NCBI GenBank assembly: GCA_025617745.1
Contig: CM046853.1
Span: forward strand, 11,114,974 to 11,178,973
DNA: 64,000 bases
Source of the DNA: Heliocidaris erythrogramma
Taxonomy: Eukaryota > Echinodermata > Echinoidea > Camarodonta > Echinometridae
Reading direction: 5' to 3'
Position numbers and translations under genes: made by a program. Positions 1 through 9,972 of this stretch are shown in pieces. The first letter of the stretch is position 1. Every line of letters starts with the position of its first letter. A model generated the notes under the pieces. That model did no database searches and was not told where the DNA came from. It was given only the letters and a program-made list of their open reading frames with translations.

Positions 1-5
1 ATAGT

Positions 6-163
6 AAGGGCCCTGTTTCAATAAAAGTTGTTATCAATAACAACTGCTGCATTTCTATGAAAGATTTGCTCTCAGCCAATCCAATACATGTACAATGATT
101 TCAGTAGCTTATAACGATTCTTATGTTGTTATTGAGAAAAAGTTTTATGAAATAGGGCCCTGG
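6..163. mobile_element. Small inverted-repeat element (MITE), ~158 bp
   Basis: The left end reads GGGCCCTGTTTCAATAAAAG. The reverse complement of the right end reads GGGCCCTATTTCATAAAAC, and both arms continue into a shared TCAATAACAAC. The arms are imperfect, about 35-40 bp long, with a unique centre. There is no coding capacity. This is typical of a non-autonomous DNA transposon. The target duplication is not clear because the left end lies only 5 bases from the window edge. Confidence 0.7.
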
Positions 164-215
164 TCACATTAATAATTTTTCCCTTGTGCTGAATGTGTAG
201 ATTGATTAGCAAGAG

Positions 216-438
216 GGGGTCTGCTCGCTATTCATAGAAAACTGCGTTATGAATAGTGGTCCTTATGAATGGAGGTCCTTATGAATAGCGAGGTAATTTG
301 TCTATGGTTTGCTCGCTAATTAGAAGGACTGCTATTCATAGAAAACCGCTATTCATTTAGTCACGCGTTATGGATAGCGGTCCTTATGAATAAGTGGTCC
401 TTATGAATAGCTGACCTTATGACTAGCAAGGTTACCCC
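216..438 (+). mobile_element. ~225 bp element built of repeated TTATGAATAGCGGTCC units, copy 1
   Basis: The stretch is made of many forward and inverted versions of the words CTATTCATAAGGACC and TATGAATAGCGGTCC. It starts near GGGGTCTGCTCGCTATTCAT and ends GCAAGGTTACCCC, so its ends form imperfect terminal inverted repeats. A second copy in the opposite orientation lies at 49117-49352, which defines the boundaries. No protein is encoded. I read it as a MITE-like DNA element whose whole body is made of short repeats. Confidence 0.75.
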
Positions 439-2865
439 AGCCAGAGTATGCTTGGATTCAAAGCTATTGGACAAATTGTAAACTGAACTATTAATCAAAA
501 ATAAAATCATATCTAACAGAATTTTCATAGTGAAAATTAGTTTAAAAGTGAAAATTCAATGAAGTTCAAATTTCTGCAGACTGCAGACTACTTAAACAAT
601 ATGCTAACAATAGGAACCTATGGTAATTTCTTTATCCAACTGAAAGATTTAATAAGGAAATGGAACAAGAATGGTTTAACACAAAGGGCTTCAGAGGACA
701 ACACTTTGGAGTCAAATTACTGGCATGATCCTTGCTCATTTATTTTGAATCTGAAATGACTAGTCAATGAACACAGGTTTGACATTTGGGAATGCAATTA
801 GTTCTAAATACTTGACCTTGCTAAAGAAGATCAACAGTGGCAATTCACGATGAAACTAGTCATTACCCATCACCGGGAAATCACAGAGGATTCAAAAGCA
901 TCCAAAAAGCCCCCAAAAGCCAGAAATGAATGGAAAGGGAGACCTCGTAGACCATACGTCACCGTCCAGTTGCTAAGCAACTTGTGTATACCAGCCACCC
1001 TGGTGCAATATTATAATGAGACCCCTTTCCTTTCTGCTTTCATGATGAAATATGCATGAGCTAGTACAAAAGAGTGTAAGTCCGTCGACCAATGAATGAT
1101 AGAAAAGAGTTTGTGTGTGGGATGGTGATCGTGGAAGCGTAAGAGTCTGTTACGCTACAGCTGTACATTATTCCAGCGAGTGTGTGTGTGTGTATATTGA
1201 CAAAGCTCTACACCATGTGGCTTGAGCCTTTTTTCCCCCCCTTCTCCTTTTATCAACAATTTCAAATCAGCTGTAGATGACTACTCTCTCTCCACGCCAC
1301 CACTACCACTACCATGAGTCTGACTCGCTTCCCACTCTCCCGCAAACCAGCACACTCTTTCACTCTCTCCCATCTTTTCATTGGAAATCATCTCATACGC
1401 ACAGGTGCACAGCTTCCCTCGTTCAGTCCGATTGCGCTCATGTCGTTTTAATCACCGGTCAGATTTATCGTAACCTTGTCAACTCATGCTACTTGTACAA
1501 GCTCTCCACGAAGCACTGGCCTATGAAAAAAAAATTGGATTTACCGCTCGGTTCTGCTCTACTCCTGGATACTTATTTCTTGGATTTATCACGTGGCATC
1601 TTCATTGACCTGTTTCCCAGTGACTTCTTTTCTTGATTGCATCAATCAATCTGGCAGGAATTTATATTCAGTAAGGAAATTTATTTTAATACATTATCCA
1701 GCATAATGGCAGTTGGTGGTTGTGTGCACAAGAAGCAGATTTCTTCTACGAGGTAAGGATAATAATTTGCATAATGAGCTCCAAACCTTTCATCACTCAA
1801 CTTGCTGATCATGTAATGCTTTCTTCTTTTCACAAACTTAGCCATGTTCTGTGAATCTGCAGTATCTATTCTCACAACAGTTTAATCCCATAATTCTGTC
1901 ACTTGTTATGGCTTCCTTTTATTCATTCCTTCCCATACAATTGTTTCTCTTTTTCTTATATCTTTAAAGTGTTCTTTTTTCTGTGCTTTGACATATAACT
2001 TCCGGATGTCTTGTTCACTTCAAACAAAATTAATTTTTGGCAAAAATGTATTGATTGTTTTTATGTTAACCTTCATAATTTCTCTCTGTCATCAATTTCT
2101 CTTTTTATTGTCAATGAAAACCTTCCTTCAGTAGTCATACCTTTCTATCATCCTAATTATCTGAATTATTTTCAATATTAGGTCATATTTCTTTTCTTGT
2201 TGCAACATTGTTCTACTTTGTTGAATCTTCCTTTTCTACATGCTTCAAATTGGCAAGAAAACAAGATGAACCAATTACGAGTCCGAAATGAGCACTTCAC
2301 GTCTGGAATTATTAACGGCGTCTGATTTATTCATCCAAAGCACTTAAAATCACATCAGTGACTCACTAGTGTGTGAGATTCCTGAGAGAGAGAGAGAGTG
2401 ATTTGATGTGCATATAACAAGGAATTGATGATCTGATCATCAAACCTGCTTTCCTTTTTTTCCCACCATACGTTGTATTACCTCTGGTAATTAGTGGAGT
2501 TCTTAACGAAGCATAAACAGCTCAGACTCATTATGACAGTTCAAAATGTAAGGCCATACCACTCATTATTAAACTCTTCATAATAATGCTGTCTATAATG
2601 CAATAATGATCTTTGTACTAAGGTAGCTGAGCAAAAAGCAATGGCGCATAAAGACATGGGAAAGACGCAAAGGGGAAAATTGCTAGTTTTGTCTGCGCTT
2701 CTACAATTAGAATCAGACATATCTGAATAAAAATTTTCAAATGATTTGACTAAAATTGTTCAAAGAGGTAAATACTCATTCTACATCCTAAAATTTTGGT
2801 TCTCCCTCTATAAAATGAAATTTAGATTTTGAATAATAATAATTTAGATATAATTTAGATATTAT
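439..2865. other. Gene-free stretch with one possible regulatory patch
   Basis: No convincing exon was seen. Bases 880-1640 are richer in G+C than their surroundings and contain the X-box/CRE-like pair listed separately, a (TG)n tract near 1179-1192 and a pyrimidine-rich stretch from about 1230 to 1410. A short (GA)n tract lies at 2383-2399. The open frames here (up to 119 codons at 1277-1636) are low-complexity and are not supported as genes. Confidence 0.55.
955..981. promoter_or_regulatory. Perfect X-box (RFX-type) palindrome next to a CRE-like site
   Basis: Bases 969-981 read GTTGCTAAGCAAC, a perfect palindrome about one central base. It fits the RFX transcription-factor X-box (two GTTGC half-sites in inverted order). 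Six bases before it, 955-962 reads TACGTCAC, which contains a CRE-like core. RFX sites mark promoters of ciliary genes, and X plus CRE pairs occur in some vertebrate promoters. No adjacent exon could be assigned, so the target gene is unknown. Confidence 0.35.
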
Positions 2866-3987
2866 TTGTTGTTTAGCTCATCCAGTCATCCTTCTAAAGA
2901 AATTCTTGGTGATCATTATACCATGAATAGAAGTGAATGGAAGGGTGGGAAAGGACCATTTAGCCTTAGAGCCAGTCGAGACGAAGTAAATGTAGAAAAT
3001 CAAGACAATTTAATACCGAAAATTCCCGAATGGCGATTATCCCGTCCTCTTGTGTCATTTGATACTCGAGGCAAAATACCAAAAAGGGATATGCTTGCAG
3101 CCGAGATGAAATCCATTGTTCAGGACAGAAAAGGAATAATATGGAAAGGATATTTGCATGTATATACAGATGGGTCTAAACTTGAAGATCTCAGAACAGG
3201 AGCTGCGTTTTATGTTCCCCAATATCAGGTGATTAAATCTTTTAGATTGTCACATGTATGTATCATGAGAGCGGAACTCGTAGCCATTCTAATGGCTCTG
3301 GAGTGGTTAGACAGTTTCGTAAAGTCCTGTTCAGTGGTCATTTTTAGCGACTCATTGTCAGCCCTTCAAATGATCGACTCATACTTTATTAGATGCGCTA
3401 TTGTCAATGAAATCTTACACAAAATTCATAATTTTTTGTCGAAGGATATTCATGTCTTTTTTGAATGGATTCCATCTCACTGTGATATTAACGGCAATGA
3501 AATAGTTGATAGGGCTGCCAAGAAAGGCGCTCTGAAAAACCATTTAGACATTGTTTTATCTAACACTACAAGCGAACTTGCATGCTCTCGGTTGGTTTAT
3601 TATAAAAATATTTGGCAAAATGAATGGAATAGTTCAGAAAAGGGAAGATTTCTATATGCTCTGCAGGACAAGGTTACCGAGCAGGCATACAGAAAAGGCT
3701 TGTCTCGGAGAGATGAATGCCTGATCCAACAACTGAGAGTAGGTAAGTGTAGATTAAATTTTTATATGTTACAAATCAATCAGCATTCTTCCGGTCTTTG
3801 CGAAGTGTGTAAAGTATTTGAAACTATTGAACATTTCACTTTACATTGTTCAAAATACGAAAAAGAGAGACACATAATGATCAGAAAGTTAAAACTCAAT
3901 AACCCAACCCTTAAGCAACTTTTGACTAACCCTGATTATATTCGGGAATTATTATGTTATGTACATGCCACTAACCGTTTTGGTTAG
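2866..3987 (+). CDS. RNase H plus CCHC zinc knuckle of a LINE ORF2 (partial)
   Basis: The frame is open for 373 codons without a break. Codon 1 as given is TTG; the first ATG is residue 20, at 2923. The frame is open back to 2854, so the start is a truncation edge rather than a true initiator. Residues ~96-222 form an RNase H1-type domain: YTDGSK with catalytic D102, RAELVAI with E137, FSDSLSAL with D162, a PSH loop with H205, and NEIVDRAA with D215, so the DEDD set and the active-site His are all present. Residues 312-328 form C-x2-C-x7-H-x4-C, the knuckle found after RNase H in I-like LINEs. In a full element the domain removes the RNA strand during reverse transcription. A freestanding host gene is less likely, because LINE-type sequence precedes the domain (residues 53-60, PEWRLSRP) and no promoter is visible. 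Confidence 0.8.
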   Translation: MLFSSSSHPSKEILGDHYTMNRSEWKGGKGPFSLRASRDEVNVENQDNLIPKIPEWRLSRPLVSFDTRGKIPKRDMLAAEMKSIVQDRKGIIWKGYLHVYTDGSKLEDLRTGAAFYVPQYQVIKSFRLSHVCIMRAELVAILMALEWLDSFVKSCSVVIFSDSLSALQMIDSYFIRCAIVNEILHKIHNFLSKDIHVFFEWIPSHCDINGNEIVDRAAKKGALKNHLDIVLSNTTSELACSRLVYYKNIWQNEWNSSEKGRFLYALQDKVTEQAYRKGLSRRDECLIQQLRVGKCRLNFYMLQINQHSSGLCEVCKVFETIEHFTLHCSKYEKERHIMIRKLKLNNPTLKQLLTNPDYIRELLCYVHATNRFG

Positions 3988-4099
3988 TCTGCTTTTCCAT
4001 GAACAGTTAGTATCGCGCGCATTGCATCTCACAATTCTTAAACTGGATTATTGCATTTTTGCTATTTTGCTTCGGCTTTCGTGTACTAATTAAGGTGAT

Positions 4100-4123
4100 G
4101 GAATATATATACATATATATATA
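4100..4123. repeat. AT microsatellite in the LINE 3' UTR
   Basis: A run of alternating AT with one CAT interruption lies between the LINE stop codon and its GC-rich 3' region. It is a simple repeat with no further meaning seen. Confidence 0.7.
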
Positions 4124-4310
4124 TAATTTGTTTTTCACTAATGATTTCATGCAACTAATAATCACCAAATGGATCGACGTTATACGTGGGCCTTCCTTAG
4201 CCGAAGTCCCACTGACGAAAGTGGCTGGCGCGTATAATCTAGAGAGACTGAAGTGCGCCATCATATTCAACTACAACAACATAATATTGTCATAATTATG
4301 CATCTCTCCC

Positions 4311-6273
4311 CCCGGTTTTACGCACAGACAATAATGAAAGCAAATCATAATTTTTGTACTGACCACTATTCATCTATAGATTACCATTCTTTCAAGAAGA
4401 TCATTATGAAACTAGTAGGCTGATGAAATAATTTATCAATCAGGTGCCGTATCAATATGTAAACAAATGACTTTGGGAAGAATTTTTAAAAACAATATCA
4501 TTGTTTATCTTACGAGCCCAAATTAAATACAATAAAAATAAAATATAAAAACGATTCACATTCATTATTCAAATCTGCTGTCCTAAATGTACATAAAAAA
4601 GTGGAAGCCCTTATAGTGGCATGCTGTAGCATGTTAACTGATTATTGGAACAGAACCCGTACAGGATGAAATATTGTGCAGATTAAAGCTATTCCATACA
4701 ATATTCACATTAGTTAAATAGCTATTTCATGTAGATTAGTGCTGCAAATTGCTATATTTATTCCAGATATATTCATTTATTGTAAAGCAGTGACCATTCT
4801 CTATGCCTATCCCCTCAGGCACTGACCTGCACTGAAATAAATTTGGACACTTAAACAGAGATATCCATGGATGGAATGAACCAACTAATCTGAACCACAA
4901 TCCACATGATTAAGAAATAAAGTATGTGTACTTAGAGTAGTGGTTTCCAGCCATTGATTTATTTAGTTATTGGATTTAAATATCTCCAGTCTAAATTACT
5001 TAGAGATTGAAAGTCGTTAATACTTTCAAGGTAAAAGTTTCAATGTTGTTCATTAGTAATTATACTATTGCCTAGAATATATAGCTTTTAGGTATTGGAT
5101 TACATTCCTATACTAGATTACTGAATCAACTCAAGCTAAAGTCAGAGTTCACACACTAAAAATCCACTACTCATAATGAGCATCAGTATCTTAACCACAC
5201 AAAAGCAAATCCATGGCCTATTGTGTGAGTAGACAGGTATGGATTTTTTTTGTTTTGGTTTTAGTCAGTTCAAGGATAGGACATATGTTTATTCATTATA
5301 GCTCTATCCGATATACCAGTGCACTCAAATCCCTTCACGTAAATCAACTAATCTAACAATTACTTGTATAACAATTGCAAGAATAAAACAATCAAAAGAA
5401 ATAAGGAAATACAGTGTGATCCTGTATATATTTTTTTGATAAATATGAAATGCACTGTGCAAACTGCAAAGAGATAACAGGAATTACAAAAAAAGAAAAC
5501 GAAAGTTAATAAAAATATGCAGGGCCATGGATCTTAAAAATGGTTCACCTCTAATTTTGTTAATTGACAAATTGGGGGGGGGGGGGGGATACTTTGCAGC
5601 AATTTATAATGGCAAATGGCTTGCTATTATCCAGCAAAATCAAATATATCTGATAAAAATTGTTTCCTGGGTGCGGGGAATCATCAGAACTGGACATTGG
5701 ATTTGAAACAATATCACAAATATACAGACATACATGGATAAGTAGTGGTATACTAAATGTGCAATGTGCAATGTTTTTGCAACCAGGTTCTATTTAAAAA
5801 ACTGAAAACATTATACCACCACTGCTTTCTACTCTGTCCATCAGGCTTGTGTGATGTTTACGTGGAAGACACATGACAACCGATCATACCTGGATGTGAA
5901 ACTAGCCCTGTCACATCAATTATTGGCTCTGTGTGGATGTCAAGCCAATCATTGTGCTCGAATCAATGCTTCCGCCTACAAAATGAAACAGATTACCCCA
6001 GTTTACGAGTGACGCTTGGTGAGAAAGCTCACTTGCTGGTTAGAATGTTGTATCAATGCTGCAAAATGTTTATTTTCAAATCTTCAGTCAGCATGGACAA
6101 GGTAGCTAGAAACCCATAATCCAACCCTAAAACTTGGGATGAAAATGACGACTTTTCATAACATATAAGATAAATAAAGTTTGATTAATTTATATCATTT
6201 TGTGTTGGCAAAGAATAAGCAATAATATTCTTTGTAAATTGTACACGTACATGTATATTACACAAACTCTATC
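4311..6273. other. Gene-free AT-rich DNA with a 15-G tract
   Basis: No exon or named repeat was recognised. The only notable item is an uninterrupted run of 15 G at 5574-5588. The 62-codon frame at 5931-6119 has no domain or splice context. Confidence 0.55.
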
Positions 6274-6403
6274 CTGGGGCCTGTAACATAAAGAGATACA
6301 ATCAATCTTACGATCAATTGTAACTCTTCAGTACATGGATTGCCATAGACTTACGATTGATATCAATCGTAAGATTATCTCTTTATGTTACAGGCCCCTG
6401 GTG
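6274..6403. mobile_element. Small inverted-repeat element (MITE), ~130 bp
   Basis: The left arm starts GGGGCCTGTAACATAAAGAG. The reverse complement of the right arm starts GGGGCCTGTAACATAAAGAG as well, and both continue into an ATCTTACGATTG-type sequence. The arms cover about 50 bp each and are close to perfect, leaving a short loop, so the element can fold into one hairpin. There is no coding capacity. The high arm identity suggests a fairly young insertion. Confidence 0.85.
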
Positions 6404-7813
6404 TCATATACACTTTAACTGGTTGTCTTTATATCTGTTACTTGGATGGGATCTTAACCCTTTTTCCTTTTATTTTTTGTTGTTGAAATATTATAATAAA
6501 AACTACTTTTAACCATTTACCCTAAGAATAGCGGGGGGGGGGGGGGTATTAATGAAAATACCACAGCAGAATTATGTAAGAATGGACAACCATGATGATC
6601 TTTGAAAGAATCAATTCTTAATATCTACACTATTCTGATATAAAGACATTTTTGTGCATGACAGAGATGATACAGTCCACAACTACAAAGAGAATGAGTA
6701 AATTGATCCTCTACCACTACAAACTGCAGACAAAAGCAAGGCTGTCATACAGACACATATGCCATAGTTAAAAGAGATGTTTTCAAAGTATTACAGCGTA
6801 AACACATGAGAGAAGAAGTGCCTAGTAAATTGGTAGAATGGCAAAATAACTTTAAAATATATAAAGAATGACATGATAAGAAACAGGACTGAGTAGGAGA
6901 AAGATTTGAGGCAGAAATAATCTCAAAATATGAAGAGCATAACAGGTACATATGCAATTCGCAAGGGAGAAATAAAAACAGAATGAGGGAGCAGTTGTAA
7001 GATAGATTTTAGCAGATACAGATGCAAACTTAGAGCTAAACAAAGTAATCATCTGAAGTTAAAATAGAGAAATAGAGAGAAGAAAATTGATCAAGGAGAT
7101 AGAGAAGGAATGAAAAAGACAAGATGAGAGAAATAGAGAAAGAAGACAGATAAACAAAGAGAGAGAGAGAGAGAGAAAGAGGGGTGGGGAAAGAAAAACA
7201 GGGTATATTTAAAAAATAAAAATGGAGTATGAGAAGGCTGACACATTCTCTAAATTTGCCAGTATCACAGACATGAATAAATATAAATCCAGGCAAATAT
7301 AAATTCAGGAAAATTAACGTAATATTAAGATCTACAAGAGATGAGTAATGAAAAGGTAAACAACAGTCCCGAAGATGGACAGTAAAAAGAGAACATAGAG
7401 CAGAAGAGAAGAAAATGCGAACGAGAGACTCACTGTCTTTGACATTCATGACAAGATGGTAGAATGATTGTGTAATCTAAAATGTTAACGTTTCAGCATG
7501 AGACGTCACAACAACGACCCCAACCTATAAATCAATGAAACTTAAGTGCATTCAATTAGCAGACCTATAGATGCAAGAACTGTCTTCTTAGCACATGCCC
7601 TAGCATAAATTTTATGGGCAAAGGTAAATTGGTGTACACGCATTGTCAATACACCTGCATCAATGTAGGTGTAACTTACCAGCAGGAGTAATGATTTGAA
7701 TTCCTATTTCACAACAAAATAGAATTAATGATTCAAAGGAATCATAAAATAAATATGATTCAAAAGAATCACAAAAGAGAGGAAGAATAAGTTTTTAATC
7801 GTTCTTTTTTTTT
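6404..7813. other. Gene-free; purine-rich block
   Basis: A 14-G run lies at 6533-6546. From about 6860 to 7450 the plus strand is purine-rich, with a (GA)n core near 7158-7176. The opposite strand therefore gives a 137-codon low-complexity frame full of Leu, Ser and Phe, which is not a gene. Confidence 0.6.
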
Positions 7814-7888
7814 TAAGATAAGAGCTGGAGCATTAACTTATATCACTTTATACAGAGTTAACTTCCCAGCTTTAAGCAGAAGATATTA
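7814..7888. repeat. Hairpin family GAGAGCCAGAAGGGCG, diverged copy 1
   Basis: The left arm contains AGAGCTGGAGCATTAAC. The reverse complement of the right arm contains AAAGCTGGGAAGTTAAC, flanked by TAATATCTTCTGCTT. The match to the family consensus (TCTGYTGAGAGCCAGAAGGG then CGTTAACTC) is weak but arms and spacing agree. This is one of seven members in the window. Confidence 0.5.
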
Positions 7889-7903
7889 TTTCAAAAAGAA
7901 AAT

Positions 7904-8070
7904 ATAATGAGCCTGTATAAATCTAAATTACATTTGAGAAGAAAAAATGCTTTAGTGGCACTACATGTATAAAGGCTCATCGTGGAAAAATAAATGTGCC
8001 CGTATAAATTTCCATTTTAAAATATTCAAGAAGGAAAAATACTTTAGTGGGACTACTACGGCTCATTGAG
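7904..8070 (+). repeat. Two diverged tandem units of ~87 bp
   Basis: The segment beginning GCCTGTATAAAT at 7911 recurs as GCCCGTATAAAT at 7998. Both run through an AGAAG-rich middle to CTTTAGTGGCACTAC / CTTTAGTGGGACTAC. It is a local duplication with no coding frame. Confidence 0.65.
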
Positions 8071-8660
8071 AAAACTTTTCCAAGCTTCCATTTGTCAATG
8101 GAAAATGTATATTGATTTCATGCCACTATCTGACAAAGAAAAAAAGAATAGACTGAACTCTTACTTGAACCTCCATGTTTAATATTGGGGAATTATCCTT
8201 TAACAAGATTTGTAGGTCTGTACTTGACGTAATTAGTTTCCTAATGGTTCATCTGATCAGACTGACTTATAAGGGGATTTAAAGTCAATTGGGTAATCAC
8301 ACACACACATGTAATCATTATCTTCTCAGACAATCTTCATGTTCATCTGCCATGCAACGACAAGCTGCCACACCGACTCCTTAAAATGATCACTGACTCA
8401 GATTATTCCCCAACTACATATAATTGGTTTACTGTCAGCTAACTTGAGTTGCTTTCAGAGTATACAAAGCACATTTATGTACACAGCTGCTCACCATGTA
8501 GAGATAATAGCCAACCCCCCTGACTTGCAAGTCTCCTCTAATGAGAAACAGGCCAAAATGAGAGTCAAAAGTTGATACTGTCCATACATGCAGGAGATTG
8601 TTCATGGATGAGAAGACATTTTGTCTCAGAAGACCATTTTTCACTTTTACTTTAAAGGTA

Positions 8661-8753
8661 TAGATCACTTTGCCGGCTGAGAGCCAGAAGGGCGTTGATT
8701 AACATGCTGTCACACAACTTAGATGTCCTTACAGCTCTCAGCAGATGATTTCT
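8661..8753. repeat. Hairpin family GAGAGCCAGAAGGGCG, copy 2
   Basis: The left arm reads GCTGAGAGCCAGAAGGGCGT. The reverse complement of the right arm reads GCTGAGAGCTGTAAGGACAT and extends outward as AAATCATCT. The right arm has diverged more than the left. Confidence 0.7.
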
Positions 8754-9893
8754 TAAATTCCTCTCAACTCTCAAAATGAAAATGAAAGAAAGCAGGTAAA
8801 AGAAAGCATGCTTCAATTTCAGACACGCAAGATTAAAACCACAGATTTTTAAAAAACCTATTTTTACGAGAAAAAGTTTGCATATTGTATTAGTCCCTCA
8901 AATGAATTACACATATATATTTAAATGGTTATTTTAATAGCCTCTGAAAGGGAAAACATTTGGAGCATAAATTTAATACTGCATAAATTACAACTCCTTT
9001 AAACTGCTCTTTGATAGATCCATGAAGCCTACAGGCAATATAAAATGTCAAAATCAATGACATGGCATGTACATTAGAGTAATTGTGGTGAACCATTAAT
9101 TTCACCTTTTCCCACTTGGTATTTAAAAGGTGGATTTTTATAGGATCTTTGAACTCAAAAGCTGTTACTTTAAGATAAGCTTGAAGCATGTCATATAGTC
9201 ATCAAGTGCTGATCTTGTAACAAAAAAATGAAACAAGAATAGATGAGTCAGAGAAATCCTGTCCAAACAATGCCCACAGGCAACCGTAAAACATTGTAAA
9301 TGATGATTGTATAAAAACATTGAAATATTAAAAGGCGGGAAGGGGATATTATTTCCGCAATATGCAGCATTCCTTCTACAGTATCTTAGTAACAGTATTC
9401 CGAGACTGAGAGAAGGGATAAAAAGCCCATGAAGTGGTTGTTCTACACTTCACAGATATGACCTGACAATGCCCTCTATCACTGTCGACTCCAAGTCAAC
9501 AAACGTTCTCAACCCATCATCATCAGGAAGAGGAGAGTATGCACACTTACTTATTCTTTAACTTGACATACCGAACCTGGTTTGTGAGATGCATGGAATC
9601 AGCAAAGATGCATTTTTGATTTCTTTCAGTGCTATACCCGTAGTTTGGGAAATCCTTCCCTTTTTTTTCAAAGATCTTGCACCATCAAAATCAATTCATT
9701 CACAAGTAAATAACACCAAAATGATATCACATATGAGGCTTGTTTGATGTGCTATTAAGATTTATGAAATATCTTATTGTTTGGAATGAAATGTGGAGAC
9801 CTAGCACGAGAGAAAATTGTATGAAGCGAGTTTTATAGGTGATGAAAGATGTTGGTTGACACCAACCGGTTGACATTTCTTTACAGGTAAAAT
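8754..9893. other. Gene-free unique DNA
   Basis: No exon, repeat family or long tandem repeat was recognised. The 86-codon minus-strand frame at 8929-9189 has no recognisable domain. Confidence 0.5.
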
Positions 9894-9972
9894 CGTGTGT
9901 TGAGAACCAGAAGGGCGTTAACTCATATGTTTTAACACAGAGTTAACGCCCTTCTGGCTCTCTCAACACACG
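9894..9972. repeat. Hairpin family GAGAGCCAGAAGGGCG, best-preserved copy 3
   Basis: The left arm starts CGTGTGTTGAGA and continues ACCAGAAGGGCGTTAACTC. The right arm is its reverse complement with a two-base insertion (GAGAGAGCCAG). The two ~32-base arms enclose a loop of about 15 bases, ATATGTTTTAACACA. This is nearly a perfect stem-loop and defines the family core. Confidence 0.85.

Larger units (their letters stand above)
2866..4310 (+). mobile_element. 5'-truncated non-LTR retrotransposon (LINE), 3' end with RNase H
   Basis: The element begins abruptly at about 2866 in AT-rich DNA, inside the region between reverse transcriptase and RNase H, so the endonuclease and RT parts are missing. 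That is the usual result of incomplete target-primed reverse transcription. It carries the open frame described separately, followed by about 320 bp of 3' UTR with the GC-rich word AAAGTGGCTGGCGCG near 4219. A C-terminal RNase H domain plus a CCHC knuckle points to the I/Nimb/R1-like side of LINEs; the exact clade is inference. The 3' boundary is approximate because no clear tail or target duplication could be fixed. Confidence 0.7.

Noticed and set aside
1277-1636. 119-codon plus-strand frame starting MTTLSPRHHYHYHESD
   Set aside because: His/Ser/Leu-rich text from CT-rich DNA, no domain, and no splice or homology support.
7036-7449. 137-codon minus-strand frame
   Set aside because: It is the complement of a purine-rich tract and has low-complexity Leu/Ser/Phe text.
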